From an uncultured Megasphaera sp. (GTDB taxonomy: Bacteria; Bacillota; Negativicutes; Veillonellales; Megasphaeraceae), in NCBI GenBank assembly GCA_902464195.1, contig CABQJB010000020.1, forward strand, positions 1 to 16,841: 16,841 nucleotides of DNA, read 5' to 3'. Below, in pieces: positions 1 to 5,904 of the stretch. The notes beneath the pieces were generated by a model. It made no database searches. It worked only from the letters and a program-made list of their open reading frames with translations, and had not been told where the DNA came from. A program made the position numbers and the translations under genes. Positions within the stretch are counted from its first letter, which is position 1. Every line of letters begins with the position of its first letter.

Positions 1-7
1 CTATATA

Positions 8-16
8 TGTTATAAT
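8..16 (+). promoter_or_regulatory. Extended -10 promoter element for the nitroreductase gene
   Basis: TG-T-TATAAT: a perfect -10 hexamer at 11-16 with an upstream TG at 8-9. The -35 hexamer would lie before the window, so only half the promoter is visible. The start codon is at 54, which leaves a leader of about 30 nt. The same nine bases occur upstream of pyc at 1606-1614. Confidence 0.65.
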
Positions 17-53
17 AGAATAGACATATGATTATAGGAGGGAGTCGATTCAC

Positions 54-557
54 ATGAATGAAATCTTTGCCAGACGGAGTATCCGTAAATTTTTACCGAC
101 CATGGTAGAAGATGAAAAGATAGAACAGTTACTGCGCGCCGCTATGGCCGCTCCTTCGGCTGGGAACCAGCAGCCGTGGGAATTCTACGTCGTCCGCGAC
201 AAACGGGTCATCCAGGACCTGTCCCACTGCAGTCCCTATGCCGGCTGTGCTGCCGGTGCTTCCTTGGCCATCGTCGTCTGTTCCCGCGATGAAAACATGC
301 GTTTTCCGGCTTTCATCAACCTTGACCTCAGCGCAGCTGTCGAAAACATCCTGCTCGAAGCAGTACACCTCGACCTCGGTGCCGTATGGCTCGGCGTCGC
401 CCCGTATAAGGCCCGCGAAGTCCTCGTCCGCCGGTCCCTCGGCGTTCCCAAGGGATTGACCCCGTTCGCCATCGTCGCTATGGGCTATCCCCAGGCCACG
501 GCCGAAGAAAAACCCCGCGAAGACCGCTACGACCCGTCGCGCGTACATTATGTATGA
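54..557 (+). CDS. Nitroreductase family protein (FMN-dependent)
   Basis: A 167-residue small nitroreductase-fold flavoprotein. Members bind FMN as dimers and use NAD(P)H to reduce nitro compounds, quinones or related acceptors in the cytoplasm; the physiological substrate here cannot be read from sequence. Visible family motifs: RRSIRKF at residues 7-13 and APSAGNQQPW at 33-42 (FMN phosphate and ring contacts), ENILLEAVHLDLGAVWLG at 97-114 (central helix and strand) and VAMGYP at 141-146. The length is that of the short clostridial/Negativicute nitroreductases. The ATG at 54 follows an AGGAGGG site at 36-42. It is a single gene with its own promoter, followed by a hairpin at 620-668. The upstream neighbour is outside the window. 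Confidence 0.9.
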   Translation: MNEIFARRSIRKFLPTMVEDEKIEQLLRAAMAAPSAGNQQPWEFYVVRDKRVIQDLSHCSPYAGCAAGASLAIVVCSRDENMRFPAFINLDLSAAVENILLEAVHLDLGAVWLGVAPYKAREVLVRRSLGVPKGLTPFAIVAMGYPQATAEEKPREDRYDPSRVHYV

Positions 558-597
558 TTAGTTTGCAGAAAAAGGTTTAAATTTAAAGCCATCTGCT

Positions 598-619
598 AAC
601 CACTAACCCCTAACAACTT
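598..619. repeat. Low-complexity CACTAAC/CTAACAAC tract
   Basis: A short A/C/T tract between the nitroreductase gene and its terminator made of CACTAAC-like units. Ten bases (AACCACTAAC, 598-607) are identical to 5131-5140 just after pyc, and in both places the tract runs directly into a terminator-type hairpin. Upstream, the intergenic DNA also holds a perfect 12-bp palindrome, TTTAAATTTAAA (576-587). Function unknown. Confidence 0.5.
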
Positions 620-668
620 AAAAGGGGCTGTCGCACGAAGTTTTTTGCCATCATGCGTAGTCCCTTTT
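620..668 (+). terminator. Imperfect hairpin, probable terminator of the nitroreductase gene
   Basis: AAAAGGGGCTG (620-630) can pair with TAGTCCCTTTT (658-668) using two G-U pairs, and CGCA (632-635) with TGCG (654-657), with T631 bulged and an 18-nt loop. The right arm ends in four T's followed by GCTTT. The left arm resembles those of the hairpins at 760-790 and 5161-5192. Assigned by structure only. Confidence 0.55.
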
Positions 669-675
669 GCTTTAT

Positions 676-755
676 AGTTTGTAGCTCGGAGTTTGTAGAA
701 GCTGGTTTTAAATTTTTTACCATTTGTGGCAAACTAAAAACTACAAACTTAAAAC
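676..755. repeat. Repeated AGTTTGTAG / CTACAAACT motif in AT-rich DNA
   Basis: AGTTTGTAG occurs at 676-684 and again at 690-698, and its exact reverse complement CTACAAACT at 741-749. GTTTTAA (705-711) is likewise matched by TTAAAAC (749-755). The transcript could therefore fold in alternative ways. The tract is non-coding and AT-rich and ends in the hairpin at 760-790. It may be an intergenic repeat family; this is an inference. Confidence 0.45.
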
Positions 756-759
756 TCAA

Positions 760-790
760 AAAGAGGCTGTCTTAATGCGACAGCCTCTTT
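760..790 (+). terminator. Perfect 12-bp stem hairpin just upstream of tatC
   Basis: AAAGAGGCTGTC (760-771) and GACAGCCTCTTT (779-790) are exact inverted repeats around a 7-base loop. The A-rich left side and T-rich right side are typical of an intrinsic, potentially bidirectional terminator. The tatC start codon is only 23 nt downstream and its ribosome binding site about 10 nt downstream. The right arm extended (776-790) can also pair with 621-635, so two hairpins compete for the same right arm. Confidence 0.75.
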
Positions 791-813
791 TATACACCTG
801 AAAGGAAAATCCC

Positions 814-1545
814 ATGTCTGAAGAACGAGCTCCTATTACCTTCCATCTGGAAGAATTGCGGCGGCGCATCATCGTCTGTCTCGTGGCTTGGCTGCTGGGC
901 AGTATTATTTCCTATATATATGCCGAAGACATCATCACCGTCATTTCGGCTCCTGCCGGGAAATTGTATTTCCTCAATCCGGCAGAAGTCTTTTTTTCTT
1001 ATTTAGAGATTGCCGCCTTTTCCGGTTTCGTCGGGACCCTGCCCATCCACTGCTTTGAGTTCTGGCGCTTCCTGCGGCCTGCCCTGCGCGGTGGGGAAGT
1101 GACGACGGCCTTGTGGTTCATTCCGTCGGCACTGATCCTTTTCTATAGCGGCTCGGCCTTTGCCTTTTTCTTTGTCCTGCCGGCAGCGGTCCAGTTCTTC
1201 ATGGGCTTTGCCACGGTTTCTCTGCAGCCCATGTTTTCCCTGGCGTCGTACCTGTCTTTCTTCATCGCCTTCCTGCTGCCCTTCGCCCTGGGCTTTGAAC
1301 TGCCCCTGGTCCTCCTGGTCCTGTCCCGCCTGGGCCTGGTGACGCCAGCCATGCTCAAGGCCAAGCGCCGCGTCTTCGTCCTCCTGGCTTTCATCTTTGC
1401 CGGTGTCGTGTCGCCGACGACGGATATCTTTACTCAGACATGTATTGCCGTTCCCATGATTGTCTTATATGAAGGGACAATCATCATCATGAGGATGACG
1501 AACAGGGAAAGTCGGGGAAACGGGGAAAATGGCGGAAAAACATGA
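814..1545 (+). CDS. tatC: Twin-arginine translocase subunit TatC
   Basis: A 243-residue inner-membrane protein with six hydrophobic segments. TatC is the receptor of the twin-arginine pathway: it binds RR signal peptides and, with TatA-type proteins, moves folded (often cofactor-bearing) proteins across the membrane. Visible family marks: cytoplasmic N-terminal HLEELRRR at residues 11-18, FFVLPAAVQFF around 119-129, FELP at 161-164 with the conserved Glu162, and SPTTDIFTQ at 200-208 with Asp204 and Gln208, followed by VPMIVLYE. The ATG at 814 follows AAAGGAAAA. There is no tatA or tatB in the window, so the partner must be encoded elsewhere. The polar tail after residue 229 is encoded by a purine-rich, repetitive stretch. 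No clear promoter is visible between the hairpin at 760-790 and the start. Confidence 0.95.
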   Translation: MSEERAPITFHLEELRRRIIVCLVAWLLGSIISYIYAEDIITVISAPAGKLYFLNPAEVFFSYLEIAAFSGFVGTLPIHCFEFWRFLRPALRGGEVTTALWFIPSALILFYSGSAFAFFFVLPAAVQFFMGFATVSLQPMFSLASYLSFFIAFLLPFALGFELPLVLLVLSRLGLVTPAMLKAKRRVFVLLAFIFAGVVSPTTDIFTQTCIAVPMIVLYEGTIIIMRMTNRESRGNGENGGKT

Positions 1546-1586
1546 CTTGTATACAGTATTTTTATAAAGACAAAGTGTGCCGTCCC

Positions 1587-1614
1587 TTGTAATGTTTTCC
1601 TATTTTGTTATAAT
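1587..1614 (+). promoter_or_regulatory. Promoter of pyc
   Basis: TTGTAA (1587-1592) as -35, a 16-bp spacer, and TATAAT (1609-1614) preceded by TG at 1606-1607, giving an extended -10. Transcription would start near 1621 and leave a leader of about 75 nt before the ATG at 1698. The -35 matches four of six consensus bases. Confidence 0.7.
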
Positions 1615-1622
1615 GAAGAAAG

Positions 1623-1660
1623 CGGTGAATGTATGGGAGTGGACATCTGTGCGTTTACCG
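1623..1660 (+). other. Possible leader hairpin upstream of pyc
   Basis: CGGTGAATG (1623-1631) can pair with CGTTTACCG (1652-1660) over nine positions including two G-U pairs, with a 20-base loop. It lies at the very 5' end of the predicted pyc transcript, well before the AGGAGGG site at 1684-1690. It does not match a riboswitch I recognise and may be chance. Confidence 0.25.
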
Positions 1661-1697
1661 GTCTTGACTTAATATTTCTAAGCAGGAGGGTATTTTC

Positions 1698-4600
1698 ATG
1701 AAAAAAATTCGTTCGGTTTTAGTTGCCAACCGCGGAGAAATTGCTATTCGTGTTTTCCGGGCTTGTAATGAACTGGGAATCCGTACCGTAGCTATTTATT
1801 CCAAAGAAGATTCGTTGTCCCTGCACCGTTTCCGTGCAGATGAATCGTATCTCGTCGGTGAAGGTAAAAAACCGGTAGATGCATATTTAGATATTGAAGA
1901 TATTATCCGCATTGCTCATGAACACGACGTCGATGCCATCCATCCGGGCTACGGCTTCTTGTCTGAAAATGCGGACCTGGCCAAACGCTGTGAAGAAGAA
2001 GGCATTATCTTCATCGGTCCTAAAGTCGAACACCTCATCATGTTTGGCGATAAGATCAACGCCCGTATCCAGGCGAAGAAGGCCGGTATCCAGTACATCC
2101 CCGGCAGCGACGGCCCGGTCATGAACTACGCCGAAGTCGAAAAGTTCGCAAAACAGGTCGGTTTCCCGATCATGCTCAAAGCCGTCAATGGCGGCGGTGG
2201 CCGCGGCATGCGTATGGTCGACCGCATGGCAGACCTTCGCGATGCTTATGACCGCGCTAAATCGGAAGCCAAACTGGCTTTTGGCAGCGATGAAATTTAT
2301 TTGGAAAAATGCATCGTCAATCCGAAACACGTCGAAGTCCAGATCATGGGTGACGAACACGGCAATGTCATCCACCTCTTTGAACGTGACTGCTCCATCC
2401 AGCGCCGTCATCAGAAAGTCGTCGAAACGGCTCCGGCTTCGGCCCTGCCTGTCGAACTGCGCCAGAAAATCTGCAACGCAGCCTTGAAATTGATGAAGAA
2501 CGTCCATTACGTCAACGCCGGGACGGTCGAATTCCTAGTCACGCCGGACGGTGAATTCTACTTCATCGAAGTCAACCCGCGCGTACAGGTCGAACATACC
2601 GTTACCGAAATGATCACGGGTATCGACATCGTCCAGACCCAGATCAAAGTCGCCGAAGGCTACGCCCTCGACAGCGATGAAATCGGCATCAAATCCCAGG
2701 ACGACGTCCGCTGCCTGGGCGACGCCATCCAGTGCCGTATCACGACAGAAGACCCGATGAACAACTTCATGCCTGATTCGGGCAAAATCATGGTATACCG
2801 CAGCGGCGGCGGCTTCGGCGTCCGTCTCGACAGCGGCAATGCCTACACGGGTGCCATCATCACGCCGTACTACGATTCGCTGCTGGTCAAGACGACGACT
2901 TATGGCCGGACCCATAAAGAAGCGGCTGAAAAGATGCTCCGCGTCCTCAAGGAATTCCGTATCCGCGGCGTCAAGACCAACATCGGTTTCTTGATCAACG
3001 TCCTCAAGAGCCCGGAATTCATTGCCGGCACATATAACGTCAACTTCATCGACGACCATCCGGAACTCTTCAACCTGCCCGTCGTCCAGGACCGTGGCAC
3101 GAAGCTCCTCAAATACATCGGCGATACGACCATCAACGGCTATGCCGATGCCGGCCATCAGGAAAAACCGGAATTTGAAGCGCTGGAACTGCCGACGCCT
3201 GTTGCCGGCCCGTATCCGGATGGGACGAAGCAGAAATTCGATGCCATGGGACCGGAAAAATTCTCCCAGTGGATCAAAGACCAGAAGAAAGTCTTCTTTA
3301 CCGATACGACCATGCGTGACGCCCATCAGTCCCTGTTTGCGACGCGCGTCCGCTCTATCGATATGCTCCGCGTCCTGGAAGCAGCTTCCAAGAAACTGCC
3401 GAACCTCTTCTCCTATGAATGTTGGGGCGGCGCTACCTTCGACGTAGCTTACCGCTTCCTCTATGAAGACCCGTGGGTCCGCCTGCGCCAGATGCGCAAG
3501 AAAGCGCCGAACATCCTCTTGCAGATGCTCGTCCGCGGCGCCAATGCCGTCGGCTATACGAGCTATCCCGACAACGTCGTCAAGAACTTCATCGACTTGT
3601 CGGCCAAGAACGGCATCGACGTCTTCCGCGTCTTCGACAGCCTCAACAGCCTGGACAACATGTATGGCACCATCCAGGCCGTCCGCGAAAACAACAAGCT
3701 CGCCGAAGTCGCCCTCTGCTACACCGGCGATATCCTCGACCCGGCCCGCGATAAATACGATCTGAAATACTACGTCAACATGGCCAAGGAATTGCAGAAT
3801 GCCGGCGCCAACATCATCGCCATCAAGGATATGGCCGGCCTCTTGAAACCGGAAGCCGCTTACCGCCTGGTATCGGCCTTGAAAGATGCCGTCGACCTGC
3901 CCATCCATCTCCATACGCACGACGGTTCGGGCAACGCCATCTGCACATATGACCGCGCCATCGATGCCGGTGTCGACATCGTCGACGTCGCTTATTCCGC
4001 CTTTGCCGGCGGCACGAGCCAGCCGAGCATGAGCACCTTGTATTACGCTTTGAGCGGCAAGGACCGCCAGCCCGACCTCGATGTCGATGCCATGGAAGAA
4101 ATGTCCCGTTACTGGGCTACTGTCCGTCCGTACTATAAAGGCGTCGACAAAGCCGATGCCTATCCGAATACAGAAGTCTATCAGCACGAAATGCCGGGCG
4201 GCCAGTTCTCCAACCTGCGCCAGCAGGCCAAAGCCGTCGGCCTCGGCGACCGCTGGAACGAAATCAAGAAGATGTACCACACGGTCAGCATGATGTTCGG
4301 CGACATCATCAAAGTTACGCCGTCGTCGAAAGTTGTCGGCGACATGACCTTGTTCATGGTCCAGAACAACCTGACCGAACAGGACGTCTACGATAAAGGC
4401 GATGTCCTCGACTTCCCGCAGTCTGTCGTCGAATTCTTTGAAGGCCGCATCGGTATTCCTTATCAGGGCTTCCCGGAAAAACTCCAGAAGATTGTCCTGA
4501 AAGGCAAGAAACCCCTTACGGAACGTCCGGGCAAGAGCCTGGCTCCTGTCGATTTCGAAGCGATCCGCAAGAAATTGACCGATGCCGGTTATAAACACGA

Positions 4601-5132
4601 AGACGAAGACATCAATGCGTACTGCCAGTATCCGAAAGTCTTCAAGGACTTCAACGAAATGGTCAAGAAATACGGCGATGTCAGCGTCCTCGATACGCCG
4701 ACCTTCTTCTTCGGCATGAAGAAAAACGAAGAAGTCCACGTTGAAATCGAAGAAGGGAAGGATCTCATCATCACCCTCATCAACATCAGCGATCCCGATG
4801 ACAGTGGTGTCCGCACGATTACCTTCATGTTCAACGGGGCCGAACGCGAAATCCAGGTCCAGGATAAGAGCGTCGACATGAAGACCGTCACCCGCCGCAA
4901 GGCTGACCCGGACAAAGCCGGCGACATAGGTGCCACCCTGTCCGGTTCCGTCGTCAAAGTCCTGGTCACCAAGGGCCAGAAAGTCAAGAAAGGCGAACCC
5001 TTAGTCGTTACGGAAGCCATGAAAATGGAAACGACCATCACGTCGCCTATCGACGGCACAGTCGGTGAAATCTACGCCACCAAAGGCCAGGCCATCATCA
5101 GCGGTGACTGCCTGTTGGAAGTACTGGACTAA
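1698..5132 (+). CDS. pyc: Pyruvate carboxylase
   Basis: A full-length 1144-residue single-chain pyruvate carboxylase that makes oxaloacetate from pyruvate, bicarbonate and ATP in the cytoplasm. Domain order: biotin carboxylase with ATP grasp, residues 1 to about 450 (glycine-rich loop VNGGGGRGM 163-171, EVNPRVQVEH 291-300); carboxyltransferase, about 530-800 (TDTTMRD 535-541, carboxylated Lys710 in IKDMAG, metal-binding His739 and His741 in HLHTHDG); PYC/tetramerisation region, about 810-1030; biotinyl domain at the end with EAMKME and biotinylated Lys1109. The ATG at 1698 follows AGGAGGG at 1684-1690. It has its own promoter and a strong terminator at 5161-5192. Its first 70-75 codons are richer in T- or A-ending codons than the rest. 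As an anaplerotic enzyme next to a fumarate reductase-type pair, it probably feeds oxaloacetate into succinate formation. Confidence 0.98.
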   Translation: MKKIRSVLVANRGEIAIRVFRACNELGIRTVAIYSKEDSLSLHRFRADESYLVGEGKKPVDAYLDIEDIIRIAHEHDVDAIHPGYGFLSENADLAKRCEEEGIIFIGPKVEHLIMFGDKINARIQAKKAGIQYIPGSDGPVMNYAEVEKFAKQVGFPIMLKAVNGGGGRGMRMVDRMADLRDAYDRAKSEAKLAFGSDEIYLEKCIVNPKHVEVQIMGDEHGNVIHLFERDCSIQRRHQKVVETAPASALPVELRQKICNAALKLMKNVHYVNAGTVEFLVTPDGEFYFIEVNPRVQVEHTVTEMITGIDIVQTQIKVAEGYALDSDEIGIKSQDDVRCLGDAIQCRITTEDPMNNFMPDSGKIMVYRSGGGFGVRLDSGNAYTGAIITPYYDSLLVKTTTYGRTHKEAAEKMLRVLKEFRIRGVKTNIGFLINVLKSPEFIAGTYNVNFIDDHPELFNLPVVQDRGTKLLKYIGDTTINGYADAGHQEKPEFEALELPTPVAGPYPDGTKQKFDAMGPEKFSQWIKDQKKVFFTDTTMRDAHQSLFATRVRSIDMLRVLEAASKKLPNLFSYECWGGATFDVAYRFLYEDPWVRLRQMRKKAPNILLQMLVRGANAVGYTSYPDNVVKNFIDLSAKNGIDVFRVFDSLNSLDNMYGTIQAVRENNKLAEVALCYTGDILDPARDKYDLKYYVNMAKELQNAGANIIAIKDMAGLLKPEAAYRLVSALKDAVDLPIHLHTHDGSGNAICTYDRAIDAGVDIVDVAYSAFAGGTSQPSMSTLYYALSGKDRQPDLDVDAMEEMSRYWATVRPYYKGVDKADAYPNTEVYQHEMPGGQFSNLRQQAKAVGLGDRWNEIKKMYHTVSMMFGDIIKVTPSSKVVGDMTLFMVQNNLTEQDVYDKGDVLDFPQSVVEFFEGRIGIPYQGFPEKLQKIVLKGKKPLTERPGKSLAPVDFEAIRKKLTDAGYKHEDEDINAYCQYPKVFKDFNEMVKKYGDVSVLDTPTFFFGMKKNEEVHVEIEEGKDLIITLINISDPDDSGVRTITFMFNGAEREIQVQDKSVDMKTVTRRKADPDKAGDIGATLSGSVVKVLVTKGQKVKKGEPLVVTEAMKMETTITSPIDGTVGEIYATKGQAIISGDCLLEVLD

Positions 5133-5159
5133 CCACTAACAACTAGCCACTAGCAACTA
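5131..5159. repeat. CACTAAC/CTAGCAACTA tract after pyc
   Basis: CCACTAACAACTA (5133-5145) is followed by a near copy, GCCACTAGCAACTA (5146-5159). AACCACTAAC (5131-5140) is identical to 598-607. The pyc stop codon overlaps the start of the tract and the terminator hairpin begins directly after it. Confidence 0.5.
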
Positions 5160-5160
5160 A

Positions 5161-5192
5161 AAAAGGGCTTGTCGTGTACGACAAGCCCTTTT
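5161..5192 (+). terminator. Intrinsic terminator after pyc
   Basis: AAAAGGGCTTGTCG (5161-5174) and CGACAAGCCCTTTT (5179-5192) form a perfect 14-bp stem around the loop TGTA. The A/T-rich ends would let it work in both directions. The next start codon is 31 nt downstream, and no promoter is evident in between. Confidence 0.85.
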
Positions 5193-5223
5193 GCCATTCA
5201 TTCACAAAGGAGTTTTTATCATT

Positions 5224-5895
5224 ATGAAAATGGTAACGGTCTATTTACTGGGCAAGAAATTTTCTGTCCCTGAAGATCTGACGATCATGCGGGCTATGGA
5301 ATATTCCGGTTTCCGCCTGGTCCGCGGCTGCGGCTGCCGCAGCGGTTTTTGTGGGGCCTGTGCCGTCGTCTACCGCCTGCAGGGCCAGACGGAGACCCAT
5401 TCGGCCCTGGCCTGCCAGACGAAGGTCGAAGACGGCATGTGCGTCGGCCGCCTGGAATCGTTTCCCATCAAGAAACAGACTTACGATATGGACGACCTGC
5501 CCGTAGCCGGCAATGTCGTCGGCCAGCTCTATCCGGAAATCTACAACTGTATCCACTGCAATGCCTGTACGCGGAACTGCCCGCAGGGCATCCAGGTCAT
5601 GAAATACATCGCCCTGGCTCAGCGCGGTGATTATGCCGGCTGTGCCAGGGAATCCTTCCGCTGTGTCTGCTGCAATATCTGCGCTGCCAGCTGCCCGGCC
5701 AAGATCAGTCACGGTGCCGTCGGCCTGCTGGCACGGCGCCTCATGGGTAAGTACATCGCCAAGAAGAGCAAACACCTGGACCAGCGCGTCCAGGCCATCC
5801 GGGAAGGTCAGTTCGTGGCCGACGTCCAGCATCTGATGGCAGCCGGTGACGACGAACTGCACCGCTTATATGAATCGCGGGATATCGAGAAATAG
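5224..5895 (+). CDS. Iron-sulfur subunit of a fumarate reductase/succinate dehydrogenase-type enzyme
   Basis: A 223-residue electron-transfer protein. The N-terminal ferredoxin-like part has [2Fe-2S] ligands Cys38, Cys43, Cys46 and Cys64, with an additional Cys36. It is followed by two motifs of the form Cx2Cx2Cx3CP, at Cys109-112-115-119 and Cys147-150-153-157 (extra Cys149). This suggests one [2Fe-2S] and two [4Fe-4S] clusters. Classical FrdB/SdhB instead has a Cx5Cx3CP second motif and a [3Fe-4S] cluster that meets the quinone. No signal peptide or membrane segment is present. I chose ATG 5224, preceded by AAAGGAG at 5206-5212; an in-frame TTG at 5191 lies inside the terminator stem and is unlikely. 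It ends nine bases before the flavoprotein gene, its probable partner. The natural electron donor is unknown. Confidence 0.85.
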   Translation: MKMVTVYLLGKKFSVPEDLTIMRAMEYSGFRLVRGCGCRSGFCGACAVVYRLQGQTETHSALACQTKVEDGMCVGRLESFPIKKQTYDMDDLPVAGNVVGQLYPEIYNCIHCNACTRNCPQGIQVMKYIALAQRGDYAGCARESFRCVCCNICAASCPAKISHGAVGLLARRLMGKYIAKKSKHLDQRVQAIREGQFVADVQHLMAAGDDELHRLYESRDIEK

Positions 5896-5904
5896 GGGGA
5901 CATC

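Noticed and set aside
1545..1586. A promoter from TTGTAT (1547-1552) and TATAAA (1563-1568)
   Set aside because: The spacer is only 10 bp, too short for sigma-70-type polymerase; the 1587-1614 pair has proper spacing.
2535..4739. A 734-codon open frame on the minus strand inside pyc
   Set aside because: It lies fully antisense to the carboxyltransferase part of pyc, whose residues and motifs are unmistakable. The open frame follows from the C-ending codon bias, which removes stop triplets on the other strand; its translation has low-complexity Asp/Val/Phe/Ala composition and no recognisable domain.
5191..5223. TTG at 5191 as the start of the iron-sulfur subunit
   Set aside because: It lies within the right arm of the terminator hairpin and has no suitable ribosome binding site. 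ATG 5224 follows AAAGGAG and gives a normal ferredoxin-like N-terminus.
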